From Symmachiella dynata (lineage in GTDB: Bacteria > Planctomycetota > Planctomycetia > Planctomycetales > Planctomycetaceae): DNA of 64,000 bases. Position 1 is the first letter of the stretch. Every line of letters begins with the position of its first letter. The position numbers were made by a program, and so were the translations under genes. Positions 29,801-38,075 of this stretch are shown in pieces. The stretch lies in contig NZ_CP036276.1 of NCBI RefSeq assembly GCF_007747995.1, positions 5,191,001 to 5,255,000 of the forward strand, in the 5' to 3' direction. The notes beneath the pieces are model-generated. The model saw nothing but the letters and a program-made list of their open reading frames with translations. It searched no databases and was not told the origin of the DNA.

Positions 29801-32014
29801 GCGGTGGCCGATGTGGATGGAGATGGGCAATCCGACCTCTTCTCCGGATACAGCAATGAAGTCTATGTCAAATTCAAACCCGGTGAGGTGCAGCAAGAAG
29901 TCCCTCAATTGAATATCTCCGGCGCGGGAAACACAGCGGAAGGCTCCTCCTACAACCTAACACTCAATGCTGATGGCAGTGGCGCGGATACGATCCAAAA
30001 CTGGACGATCAATTGGGGAGATGGCACGGTCGAGACCATCAATGGCAATCCTAACTCCGCCAGTCATGTCTACGCCGATGGGACTGCCGCTTACACGATC
30101 CAAGCGACTGCTACCAACGCGACCGGCACATTCTCCGCCAACACGCTGGCCGTTACGGTGAATAACGTCGACGCGACGCTCAATATTGCCGGAAACAGTT
30201 CGATCGACGAGGGCGAAACCTACACGCTGAACCTCTCCTCCACTGACCCCGGAGCGGATACAATCACCAGTTGGACAATCAATTGGGGCGACGGCACGGT
30301 CCAGACCATTAACGGCGATCCGACCTACGCGACGCACGTTTATGCGGGCAGCGGACAATATGCCATCTCCGCCACCGCTAGCGACGAAGATGGCAGCTAC
30401 CAGTCCAACGCCGTGGCGGTCAATGTCCACGAAGTCGCCCCGCAATTGAGTATCTCCGGCTCAGGAAATACGGCAGAAGGCTCGACTTACAACCTGACGC
30501 TCAATGCTGATGGCAGTGGCGCCGATACGATCACGCAGTGGACGATTAACTGGGGTGACGGCACGATTGAAACCATCAACGGTAATCCCAACTCCGCCAG
30601 TCATGTCTACGCCGACGGCTCCGCCGCCTTCATAATCCAAGCGACCGCCACCAACGGCGCCGGCACAGTTTCCGCAAATAACCTGGCTGTGACTGTGAAC
30701 AATGTCGCCGCTGATTTGAACATCTCCGGCTTCAGTGCGGTTGGGGAAGGTGAAACCTACACGCTGAATCTCTCCTCCACTGACCCCGGTGCGGATACGA
30801 TCAGCAGTTGGACGATCAACTGGGGTGACGGCACGATTCAAACGATCAACAGTGATCCCTCTACCGTTACACACGTTTACGGGGCTGGTGGACAGTTTAC
30901 GATTTCAGCGACGGCCAGCGATGAAGATGGTACGTATCAATCCAACTCATTCGGTCTCAGCGTGATTGGAGCGGCTCCGCAATTGAGTATCTCCGGCTCG
31001 GGAAGCACCGCAGAAGGTTCGACCTACAACCTGACACTCAATGCCGACGGCAGTGGGGCCGATACGATTACGCAGTGGACCATCAACTGGGGGGATGGCA
31101 CGATCGAAACCATCAATGGTAATCCCAATTCCACCAGCCATGTCTACGCCGACGGCTCTGCTGCCTTCACGATCCAAGCGACGGCAACCAACGCGGCCGG
31201 CACATTTTCCGCCAACGCACTGGCCGTCACGGTGAACAACGTCGACGCTACGTTGAACATTTCCGGCGACAGTTCGATCGGTGAAGGCGAGAACTACACG
31301 CTGGACCTCTCTTCCACCGATCCCGGTGCTGACACGATCACCGGCTGGACAATCAACTGGGGTGACGGCACGATCCAAACCATCAACGGCGATCCTTCCT
31401 CTGCCACACACGTCTACAACGGTGGCGGACAGTATACGATCTCTGCGACGGCTAGTGACGAAGATGGTAGCTACCAGTCCAACGCGGTGGCCGTTTCGGT
31501 TTTGGCGGGGCAGAACATTGCGTCTCCCAGCAATTTAGTCATCACTGGTAAGAGCGGCGCACAATTACAAGTGCAATGGCAGGACAATTCGACCGGCGAA
31601 ACCGCCTTTGTCATCGAACGGGTCACGACATCTTACAGCGTGCGTTATACTTCTGAGTGGGTGACGGTTGGTACAACTGGGCCCAATGCAACCAGCTTTA
31701 CTGACACGGTTCCCAGCGATGGTCGGTACTTGTATCGCGTCCGTGCAGTGGCCGATGTGGATGGAGATGGGCAATTCGACCTCTTCTCCGGATACAGCAA
31801 TGAAGTCTATGTCAAATTCAAACCCGGTGAGGTGCAGCAAACCAGCAATAACGTGGCTGCATTTCAGAGTGATGTAACACCGCCAAGTTGGGAACATTGG
31901 GCCATGGCGGCTGAGTCGTCAACAAACTATCAGCCGCTCTTCTCGGCGTCACAGTCCAACGAAATTGATCCCAGAGAATTATTCTTCGCGGAATATGGCA
32001 AAGCTGTCCACTAA
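26888..32014 (+). CDS. Giant exoprotein: metzincin-type metalloprotease with 11 PKD-like and 2 FN3-like repeats
   Basis: A 1,708-residue protein starting at 26888 after GGAGGA. The N-terminus carries FETLESRLVMSG (48-59), the planctomycete extracellular-protein motif (PF07595-like). Residues about 125-330 form a zinc protease: His252-Glu253-xx-His256-xxxxx-His262 in SHEAGHGFGLRH, with a Met-turn in APIMGVSYY. A pre-peptidase C-terminal-like domain follows (DHGNINSATTL to YTVSA). Then come 11 repeats of about 90 residues containing WTINWGDG (PKD-like), mostly alternating A (NADGSGADTITQW) and B (SSTDPGADTITSW) types, and two nearly identical FN3-like modules. No PEP-CTERM or LPXTG end is seen. 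Probably a secreted or surface adhesin/protease, under the c-di-GMP riboswitch just upstream. Confidence 0.88.
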   Translation: MLFRARSTSMSTQPPEADISTLFSRLIGCALPKQPRPRNSRSTDSLKFETLESRLVMSGNLELNGGIEEDNNTGHPQLCGCGCCGAGYLNELNTLELNSTSEESGDGEQFPLESLPLLSSNSNASVKLYLDFDGHFESNWGSYSNITTPAFSLDGDYSSFSTAEINSITEIWQRVSEDYAPFNIDVTTIDPGDFSNGNALRVAIGGNSSWYSSGAGGVAYINTFTNSIVNTVYVFPDNLAKNAKYIAEASSHEAGHGFGLRHQSTYDNGTKTNEYNPGSGDWAPIMGVSYYKARTTWHDGTTTSANTYQDDMAVIARATNGFGYRTDDHGNINSATTLSFAGNNATASGIIERMSDEDAFSFSTTGGQVDLSVNVAEVGANLDSVIELRTASGQLIATADPSGSYGAVISTDVAAGDYVLVVRSTGEYGSVGQYTVSATRSESTATNEIFIAGNTSVAAGGLYTLNLSETNTQSSTISRWTINWGDGNIQTINGNPNTVTHIYAEGPNAFSISATATDAAGTYQSNTLTVDVFDPAPELAISGSSIVAEGSTYVLGLSADGSGAATITQWTINWGDGTIQTINGNPNSTSHVYADGTAAFTIQATATNAAGTFSANALAVTVNNVDATLNISGNSSVAEGNTYTLSLADTDPGADTISSWTINWGDGTIQTINGDPTYATHVYAGSGQYAISATASDEDGSYQSNAVAVNVLEAAPQLSISGTGNTAEGSSYNLTLNADGSGADTITQWTINWGDGTIETVNGNPNSASHVYADGTAAYTIQATATNAAGTFSANNLGVTVNNVAATLNISGDSSVDEGETYTLDLSSTDPGADTITSWTINWGDGTIETINGDPSSATHVYTGGGQYAISATASDEDGSYQSNAVAVNVLAGQNIASPSNLVITGKSGAQLQVQWQDNSTGETAFVIERVTTTSSVRYTSEWVTVGTTEANTTSFTDTVPSAGRYLYRVRAVADVDGDGQSDLFSGYSNEVYVKFKPGEVQQEVPQLNISGAGNTAEGSSYNLTLNADGSGADTIQNWTINWGDGTVETINGNPNSASHVYADGTAAYTIQATATNATGTFSANTLAVTVNNVDATLNIAGNSSIDEGETYTLNLSSTDPGADTITSWTINWGDGTVQTINGDPTYATHVYAGSGQYAISATASDEDGSYQSNAVAVNVHEVAPQLSISGSGNTAEGSTYNLTLNADGSGADTITQWTINWGDGTIETINGNPNSASHVYADGSAAFIIQATATNGAGTVSANNLAVTVNNVAADLNISGFSAVGEGETYTLNLSSTDPGADTISSWTINWGDGTIQTINSDPSTVTHVYGAGGQFTISATASDEDGTYQSNSFGLSVIGAAPQLSISGSGSTAEGSTYNLTLNADGSGADTITQWTINWGDGTIETINGNPNSTSHVYADGSAAFTIQATATNAAGTFSANALAVTVNNVDATLNISGDSSIGEGENYTLDLSSTDPGADTITGWTINWGDGTIQTINGDPSSATHVYNGGGQYTISATASDEDGSYQSNAVAVSVLAGQNIASPSNLVITGKSGAQLQVQWQDNSTGETAFVIERVTTSYSVRYTSEWVTVGTTGPNATSFTDTVPSDGRYLYRVRAVADVDGDGQFDLFSGYSNEVYVKFKPGEVQQTSNNVAAFQSDVTPPSWEHWAMAAESSTNYQPLFSASQSNEIDPRELFFAEYGKAVH
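29556..29896 (+). repeat. Direct repeat, FN3 module copy 1
   Basis: A 341-base block (from TTTTGGCGGGGCAG to GAGGTGCAGCAA) duplicated at 31500-31840 with the same length. The first ~100 bases are nearly identical, with scattered changes later. Confidence 0.85.
31500..31840 (+). repeat. Direct repeat, FN3 module copy 2
   Basis: Partner of 29556-29896. It encodes the last folded module before a short unstructured C-terminus of about 58 residues. Confidence 0.85.
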
Positions 32015-32038
32015 ACGAACTCACCGTCGTACGTCGCT

Positions 32039-32836
32039 TCAAGCGGGGGGCGAGGTGAGTTGTTCGACGCGCACCTCCATACGCAATAGCTCCACGGGAT
32101 CGCCGAATTGGGTGTATACGGCCACATCGGCCGCATCTCGGCCATAGGCGATGGCCACACGGCCGCCGTGCAAGCTTTGCTGCGTCGGGTCAAAGGTATA
32201 CCACCTGCCGCCGACGTAGGCCTCAAACCAAGCATGCAGATCCATCGGCTGCAGCGTCGCTAGATAACCGACCACCATACGGGCCGGGATTGATAGTGCA
32301 CGACAAAGAGCGATGCCCAGGTGCGCCATATCCCGGCAGACGGCTTGTGAATTTTCATTCACTTCGCAGGCGCTAATGATCTGTTGCCCCGCCCCCGGCG
32401 CGTATTGGATCGTCGTGCGTATGTAATCGACGATGGCCTGGCACTGATCGTATCCGGCCCAATGCCCCGCCACGATCTTTGACGCCATTTCTGCGAAGCG
32501 ATCGGACTCGCAATATCGACTGGGTAACAAGAAGGGCAATGTCGAGTCCGGCAAGTCTTGCACTTCGACAAACGGAGCCCCCGGAGCGGCATCGGACTCC
32601 TCGGCCGATTCAATATCGGCGGTTGTACGAATCGAAAAGGGACCAGATGGCCCCACCAACCGTTGGCACAGGTTCCCAAACGGGTCGGTAAACTCGACCG
32701 CCGGCACGCTGGGGGAAAGCAGGTACTCTTCGCGGGCGATCCACTGCTGCGTCCCGCTGCGGGGCCGGAGCATCAACAAAAATGGTGTCGCCACCGGAAA
32801 GTCGAATTCGAGCAAACAAGATGCGCGCAACCACAT
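32039..32836 (-). CDS. Transglutaminase-like cysteine protease domain protein
   Basis: A 265-residue protein of the bacterial transglutaminase-like type. The start at 32836 ([13 protein letters not shown]) matches the family's N-terminal beta-domain; the 32 extra upstream codons are rejected. The catalytic triad is visible: Cys167 ([12 protein letters not shown]), His201 ([11 protein letters not shown]) and Asp216 (TFDPTQ). No signal peptide is seen. Family members are often found with alpha-E/circularly permuted ATP-grasp genes in a peptide-forming cluster, which is not the case here. It lies 24 bases from the convergent exoprotein gene. Confidence 0.85.
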   Translation of the reverse strand: MWLRASCLLEFDFPVATPFLLMLRPRSGTQQWIAREEYLLSPSVPAVEFTDPFGNLCQRLVGPSGPFSIRTTADIESAEESDAAPGAPFVEVQDLPDSTLPFLLPSRYCESDRFAEMASKIVAGHWAGYDQCQAIVDYIRTTIQYAPGAGQQIISACEVNENSQAVCRDMAHLGIALCRALSIPARMVVGYLATLQPMDLHAWFEAYVGGRWYTFDPTQQSLHGGRVAIAYGRDAADVAVYTQFGDPVELLRMEVRVEQLTSPPA

Positions 32837-32960
32837 GATTTGATCTTTGTTATAGAGCAGGGGCAATGGAGGGCAGGACGCAGGATTGTAGGGAGCAATG
32901 CGCTCACTCGACAAGCCCCTCTCTCGCAGCACCGGTGCTTAAAAAACGTGCACGAAATCG

Positions 32961-33647
32961 TTAGGCAACTGCTCCGGCCGTTATCAATACCACGTCATTC
33001 CCGACAAACTCCAATTCCGCATTCCATTGCCTAGCTAGCCAGCGAAAGGTCTCTCGGCAAAAGAAGCTGACATGGGTCGGGTCGTCTTTGTAATGCCAGC
33101 CGGCGAATGCGGCTTGGTCGAGCGACAGTTTGGTCATAATCCCCAACAGCCCGCCCGGCTTTACGCAGCTCCAAATCCGCGCCAAATCGACTGCCGGCCG
33201 GCAAAAGTGTTCGACGACTTCGCTGGCGGTGACAAATTCGTATTGCTCTGCCAGCGGAGCGTTGTCAGCGGCATATTGGGGGTCATAAATCGCCATCGTA
33301 TGCCCCGCTTCCTCGAACATCACCGACAGCGTCGGCCCCGGCCCGGATCCAAAATCGAGTCCGCTGCTCGCCTCGGCGACCCTGGCATGAATTGGTTCAA
33401 AAACGCGGCTGAGAAACCGCCGATAACCCTCGTCCTCCGGCGAGTTCTGATGCAAATCATACTCCGCCTTCTCCTCTGCGCGCGAGAGATGGTAAAGGGG
33501 CGGGACGAAGATCAACTCACAATTCTCGCACCGCAAGTATTCGCGAAACGCATCGGTATGCCAGGGCACAATGCCTGCCGCAGCGCACAGGGGGCAGGTT
33601 GTCTGTTTCACAAACTGCAATTCTGTGTCGGTGGGGGGAATGGGCAT
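32961..33647 (-). CDS. SAM-dependent methyltransferase with N-terminal zinc ribbon
   Basis: A 228-residue class I methyltransferase (Methyltransf_23 type). A zinc-ribbon-like set Cys18/Cys21 (CPLC) and Cys40/Cys43 (CENC) precedes the SAM-binding motif LDFGSGPGPTLS (about 97-108), with the acidic motif II in MAIYDPQYA. ASEVVEHF and KPGGLLGIMTK are typical later motifs. This arrangement resembles methyltransferases acting on sugars or small molecules. It overlaps no neighbour but shares direction with the transglutaminase-like gene 124 bases downstream. Confidence 0.85.
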   Translation of the reverse strand: MPIPPTDTELQFVKQTTCPLCAAAGIVPWHTDAFREYLRCENCELIFVPPLYHLSRAEEKAEYDLHQNSPEDEGYRRFLSRVFEPIHARVAEASSGLDFGSGPGPTLSVMFEEAGHTMAIYDPQYAADNAPLAEQYEFVTASEVVEHFCRPAVDLARIWSCVKPGGLLGIMTKLSLDQAAFAGWHYKDDPTHVSFFCRETFRWLARQWNAELEFVGNDVVLITAGAVA

Positions 33648-33683
33648 GCGGCTTGGATCATCGTTAGTTTCTGGATCGGGGAG

Positions 33684-34805
33684 TTATCGAGCTGCGCGGA
33701 GCGCCCTATAGACGGCTGTTGAGAACCGGCCTGGGTTGGCATGGTTGCTGTTGCAGAGAATCACAACGCCATTCCTGGAAGACGGGTAAAGCACCATCCG
33801 GCTGCGGGCTTCTGTTTGTGATCCGTTGTGAGAAATCTTGGGTTGCCTATTTTGGACCTCGACGGTTACTCCCAATCCCTTTTTTGTTGCTTGACCATTG
33901 TTCGTCCGCTGCGCGGTCCACATGAGTTTGCGGGTCCTGGCTGAAATCAATTCATCGTTCATCACGGCCTGTGCCCACCGCGCGAAATCACGAATGTTCG
34001 ATTTGTAACCGCCCGCGCCATGCTTCCAGTAATGTGCTTCTTCAGGGGCCGGCAGGACCTGGCCGTTTGAATTCCGATAATAGCCGACGGACCAATTGCG
34101 GTTATTCGACTCCGGCACATCCAACTCGAAGCTCGTGAGACGCAGCGGCTGAATGATTCGCTTCTCCAATTGTTGATCAATCGGCTCTTTGCCGGCTGCC
34201 TGCACCACGGCAGATAGCAAGACGTAGGCGTAGGAAGAATACGAATATTTCGCCCCTGGTTGAAACAGGAGTGGCGACTTGTCGAACTTGTGGAGTGCAT
34301 TGACCGGATCGAGATAAGGCAGTTGCTCGCGAAATTTTCGAGGCGTCCCCACAACAGGACCATTCTTGTAGTGTGGGATTCCACTTTGGTGACAAAGCAA
34401 TTGCCGTGTTGTGATTCGTGATGTCGTCGGTGGATAGTTTGGCAGGTAGTCATGAATATCGGCGCCGAGGTCGAGTTGGCCTTTTTCGATCAATTGCAGG
34501 GCCAAAATGGCCATCACCGGTTTGGAGTTGGAAGCCCAGTTCATGACCGTCGACTTGGAGAGCTGTTGTTTGTTAGCGAGGTCCGCATAGCCGTAGCCCT
34601 CGGCATGGACGACCTGCCCATTCTGCAGATACCCGACCGCCACACCAACTGCTCCTTGCTTCTTCAGCTCTTTCAGCATCGCCTGCCGAATCATTTGCTG
34701 CTGGCGGTTATTGAGTTCCCGTGCCTGCAATGGCAAAATGAACAAAAACAGCAGCGCAATCACGGCAAACGACAAGGCAGTTCTTCGCAAACAGTTCAGC
34801 ATCAT
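33684..34805 (-). CDS. Beta-lactamase-fold serine hydrolase (class C type)
   Basis: A 373-residue exported protein: a signal peptide (ALSFAVIALLFLFILPLQA) and a beta-lactamase/DD-peptidase fold. The SxxK motif is Ser92-Asn-Ser-Lys95 (WASNSKPVMA). The second motif reads YSS (YSYSSYAYVLL) where YxN is usual, and HNGSQTEA near the C-terminus takes the place of K-[ST]-G. So it is probably an esterase or D-amino-acid peptidase rather than an antibiotic resistance enzyme. ATGs at 34805 and 34802 are both possible; 34871 would put extra residues before the signal peptide. Confidence 0.8.
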   Translation of the reverse strand: MMLNCLRRTALSFAVIALLFLFILPLQARELNNRQQQMIRQAMLKELKKQGAVGVAVGYLQNGQVVHAEGYGYADLANKQQLSKSTVMNWASNSKPVMAILALQLIEKGQLDLGADIHDYLPNYPPTTSRITTRQLLCHQSGIPHYKNGPVVGTPRKFREQLPYLDPVNALHKFDKSPLLFQPGAKYSYSSYAYVLLSAVVQAAGKEPIDQQLEKRIIQPLRLTSFELDVPESNNRNWSVGYYRNSNGQVLPAPEEAHYWKHGAGGYKSNIRDFARWAQAVMNDELISARTRKLMWTAQRTNNGQATKKGLGVTVEVQNRQPKISHNGSQTEARSRMVLYPSSRNGVVILCNSNHANPGRFSTAVYRALRAAR

Positions 34806-34893
34806 GAGTGTTCTTTTCACAGAGATATTAGGCATGCATGGTGAAGGGCATACCGCTTTCATCGGGGACATTTTTCGCTACTTCCAACCACCT

Positions 34894-36249
34894 TCAAGGC
34901 TTCGCCGGTTCCACCGGGGGGCGGTGGGGGGCGATTTGGGCTTTGAAGTCTCCCAGGCTGTGCCACAGCAGCGGTTGATTGAGGTCGACTTCGGCGACGG
35001 CGACGCTGCCCCACTCCTTGCCCTGCGCTAGCAGCTTGCCGTCTTGGCCGTAGACGGCCGAGACCATCCAGTTGGCGGCGACGTCGGTGTAGGTGCTGCT
35101 GATCACATAGACATGGTTTTCACAGGCGCGGGCGGCGCCTAACATCGGGTTGCAACCCCAGACCGGCCAGGCAATCACCTCGGCCCCGCGATTGCTCAAC
35201 TCGCGGGCGACTTCCGGGAAAAATCCGTCGTAACAGACCATCATGCCCACTTTGCCGAAGCGCGTGTCGAAGACCGGATAGTCGTCACCCGGCGTGATCC
35301 CACCTTCGATCTCACCGCGGGGCAATGTCACCTTGCGGTATTTGCCAACCACTTTGCCATCGGGACCAATCAACACGGCGACGTTGTAGACAAGATGCTC
35401 GTCACGTTCCATCAGGCCCGCCACAATGTACAGATCATGTTGCTTGGCCAGTTTTCCAAAGTATTTCGTCGACGGGCCGGGAATCGGTTCCGCACTGTCG
35501 GCATAGGTGCCGCCGGTCCCATAGAAGGTCAGCGTTTCGGGCAAGACGACCAGATCGACGTCTTGCTGCGCCGCCTTTTCAATCAACGGCTGAAACAGTT
35601 GGCACTTCTGGGCACTGGTCGTGCCCTCTTTGGGCTGGTAGTGCACAGTTGCCAGTCGCACCTTGCGCGGTTTCGGCGCTGTTGTTGGTGTGAGCTGCAC
35701 GTCGGACCATTCCACGCGGCCTTGAGGCGCCCAGCGGTAGGACAACTCGATCACCGCTTGCGTCGCTTCACTCGGAGTACGATACACGGCTGAGACGGTC
35801 GTCCAACCGTTTTCGTCGGTGCTGCGATTGGGAGGATATTCCGGTTCGGCGCGGGGACGCGTGCCGGGATTGTAGGAGGCTGTTGAAATCACATCGTGCT
35901 TAACCGGGCGGCCTTGTGAATTTTGCCACAACACGCGGGCCACAATCGCTCGCCGGGGATTCTCGATGCCATCCACCTGAAACCGTGCAGAGAATTCGTA
36001 ATATTCGCCGCCGGTGACGTCTCGTGTGGTTTCCCACCAACCGAACAAACCTTTGCGCTGATCGGCGGTAATCACAAAACTGCCCTTGCCGCTTGGTCCT
36101 CCTTCAGCCAGATACGAAAACGCGGGGCGAATTTCCTCGCGCGGCGATTTCGCCGCCCACCCGTCTGGAATTGCATCATCCGCTGCCGAAAGAGATCCGG
36201 TGGTCAGTAACAACGCTCCGAGCAATCCCACGGCTAATCTGCAATGCAT
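34894..36249 (-). CDS. Secreted nitrilase-superfamily hydrolase with N-terminal beta-sandwich
   Basis: A 451-residue protein with signal peptide (MHCRLAVGLLGALLLTTG...SAADD). Residues about 30-195 are a beta-rich module (GEYYEFSARF, WTTVSAVYRTP, GRVEWSDVQLTP) like carbohydrate-binding jelly rolls. Residues about 197-445 are a carbon-nitrogen hydrolase with the triad Glu238 (VVLPETLTFYG), Lys306 (YRKVTLPRGE) and Cys339 (VGMMVCYDGFFPE). Nitrilase-superfamily enzymes hydrolyse amides or nitriles and are normally cytosolic; a secreted form with a binding module is unusual and suggests an extracellular amide substrate on a glycan. Confidence 0.85.
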   Translation of the reverse strand: MHCRLAVGLLGALLLTTGSLSAADDAIPDGWAAKSPREEIRPAFSYLAEGGPSGKGSFVITADQRKGLFGWWETTRDVTGGEYYEFSARFQVDGIENPRRAIVARVLWQNSQGRPVKHDVISTASYNPGTRPRAEPEYPPNRSTDENGWTTVSAVYRTPSEATQAVIELSYRWAPQGRVEWSDVQLTPTTAPKPRKVRLATVHYQPKEGTTSAQKCQLFQPLIEKAAQQDVDLVVLPETLTFYGTGGTYADSAEPIPGPSTKYFGKLAKQHDLYIVAGLMERDEHLVYNVAVLIGPDGKVVGKYRKVTLPRGEIEGGITPGDDYPVFDTRFGKVGMMVCYDGFFPEVARELSNRGAEVIAWPVWGCNPMLGAARACENHVYVISSTYTDVAANWMVSAVYGQDGKLLAQGKEWGSVAVAEVDLNQPLLWHSLGDFKAQIAPHRPPVEPAKP

Positions 36250-36413
36250 CGTCGTTTTCCTGTAAGAAGTTCAGGCGAGGTTTTCAGCGCGAGCGTGGCT
36301 GTCGGTTTCGTATTTCTTGAGAATAGCCGAATCTTGCCGGACGTTCCATGACGGTTTCGGTTTTCGACAATCCAAAGAATTCTGCCACGGAGAAGTATTT
36401 CTCGCACGCGTGA

Positions 36414-36422
36414 TGTTACAAT
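36414..36422 (+). promoter_or_regulatory. Candidate extended -10 promoter (TGTTACAAT)
   Basis: TGT-TACAAT fits TGnTAnAAT; it lies 79 bases upstream of the secreted glycosidase-like gene. Confidence 0.4.
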
Positions 36423-36501
36423 AATCGCCAGCGCCGCTCTGGGCTCGCGCGGTTTGCATCAACATCGACTCCTCACGAATCCTTCAGTTGGAATTTGACC
36501 T

Positions 36502-38022
36502 ATGTTTCGTTGTTTTCTGTGCGTCGCTGCTTGCGTCTCTTTCATCACCATCACAACTGCGCACGCTGAAGAACCGGTTGATATCGGTTCGCGCCGCGAG
36601 CCGTTGGTGGATCGCGCGTTGATTGATTCACTGGATGGGAAAGCACAACTCAAACTGCATCACCCCCAGCCACGCGAGATCGCTATCACCTTCGACCAAG
36701 TCTGGGAAGGCAACGCCAGCGGATATCCGACCGTCTTTCAGGATGGCGACATCTACCGCATGTATTATCGCGGTCATAAATACCTGATCGACAAACCGCC
36801 GTTGCGTCAGGCGCAATCCGAGGCGGTCTGCTATGCCGAAAGCGATGACGGCATCCACTGGACAAAACCGAATCTCGGAATTCATAAATGGCCGGGAGTC
36901 GACGACGACAACAACATCATCTGGATGGGCTCACCCGAAGCGCATAACTTTGCGCCGTTCAAAGACACCAATCCCAACTGCCCCCCCGAGCAACGCTACA
37001 AGGCCATCGGCGGCACCGTCACCAGCAAAGGGCTGTGGACGTTTCAATCGGCTGATGGGATTCATTGGGAGCGGCTCAGCGACGGACCGGTCGTCACCAA
37101 GGGGGCGTTTGATTCGCACAACACCGCCTTCTGGGACCCGATTCATAACCGCTACACGATGTACGTCCGCTTTTTCAGTGAAGCAAAATTCAAAGGCTTG
37201 CGGCTGATCGGCGTGTGTCATTCCAAAGACTTTGCAAACTGGAGCGAGCCGGTCGGGTTGGAGTACCCCGGTTCGCCGCCGCAACAGATGTACACAAATC
37301 AAATCCTGCCCTACTATCGCGCGCCACACATCCTCGTCGGCTTCCCCACCCGCTACGTCGCCCGCCCGCTCACCGAGCACGTGCAACAACTCCCGCCGTT
37401 GGATCTGCGTAAGCAACTGATCAAGGTTTACGAACGTTGCGGAACGGATCTTACCGACGGGTTGTTCATGTCCAGCCGTGATGGGTTGGATTTCAAACGC
37501 TGGGACGAAGCGTTCCTCCGCCCCGGCCCGGAAGCCGAGGGGCGTTGGATCTATGGCGACAACTATCAAAGCTACGGGCTGTTCGAAACGAAATCCGAAC
37601 ACCCAGGGCTGCCAAATGAAATCTCCATGCACTTCGATGAAGGAGCCTGGCGCAATAAATCCCGCCGCATCCGCCGCTACACTATTCGCCTCGACGGCTT
37701 CGTCTCGCTGAATGCCCCGTACGCGGGCGGGCAAATGACGACCAAACCGCTGACTTTCACCGGCTCACAATTGATACTGAACTACGCCACCTCCGCCGCC
37801 GGTAGTTTGAAAGTTGAACTTCAAAACGCCGACGGCACGCCGATTCCTGGTTTTACCCTGGACGAATCGGCGGAGCTCTTTGGCGACTCCACAGTGCAGG
37901 TGGCGAGTTGGAAAAACGGTGCCGATGTGAGTTCTCTCGCCGGCAAGCCGGTACGGTTGCACCTTGAACTCATGGACGGGGACCTGTACTCGTTTCAATT
38001 CACAGACGGCGACCAACCGTGA
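36502..38022 (+). CDS. Secreted beta-propeller glycosidase-like protein
   Basis: A 506-residue exported protein with signal peptide (CVAACVSFITITTAHA). Repeated motifs such as YRMYYRGH, CYAESDDGIHWTKPN, SADGIHWERLSDG and YTMYVRFFSE are those of five-bladed-propeller glycoside hydrolase-like proteins (GH32/43/130-like), common as a lineage expansion in planctomycetes. The C-terminal 120 residues form a beta-sandwich (GSLKVELQNADG). Candidate acidic residues cannot be assigned with certainty. It is divergent from the nitrilase gene (252 bases between), so the two may share regulation. Confidence 0.7.
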   Translation: MFRCFLCVAACVSFITITTAHAEEPVDIGSRREPLVDRALIDSLDGKAQLKLHHPQPREIAITFDQVWEGNASGYPTVFQDGDIYRMYYRGHKYLIDKPPLRQAQSEAVCYAESDDGIHWTKPNLGIHKWPGVDDDNNIIWMGSPEAHNFAPFKDTNPNCPPEQRYKAIGGTVTSKGLWTFQSADGIHWERLSDGPVVTKGAFDSHNTAFWDPIHNRYTMYVRFFSEAKFKGLRLIGVCHSKDFANWSEPVGLEYPGSPPQQMYTNQILPYYRAPHILVGFPTRYVARPLTEHVQQLPPLDLRKQLIKVYERCGTDLTDGLFMSSRDGLDFKRWDEAFLRPGPEAEGRWIYGDNYQSYGLFETKSEHPGLPNEISMHFDEGAWRNKSRRIRRYTIRLDGFVSLNAPYAGGQMTTKPLTFTGSQLILNYATSAAGSLKVELQNADGTPIPGFTLDESAELFGDSTVQVASWKNGADVSSLAGKPVRLHLELMDGDLYSFQFTDGDQP

Positions 38023-38075
38023 TTGTGGGAGGTCGCTGCGGACTTGGGAGTTCAACGTTTCACAACGAAGGATCA

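Larger units (their letters stand above)
28227..31840 (+). repeat. Intragenic tandem PKD-repeat DNA
   Basis: Eleven units of about 260-270 bases encoding WTINWGDG modules, interrupted by two FN3-like modules. Units are highly similar at the DNA level, especially the A-B pairs before each FN3 module. Confidence 0.85.

Noticed and set aside
33684..34805. Antibiotic-resistance beta-lactamase
   Set aside because: The SxxK motif is present, but YxN and KTG are altered and planctomycetes carry many such hydrolases; resistance is not supported.
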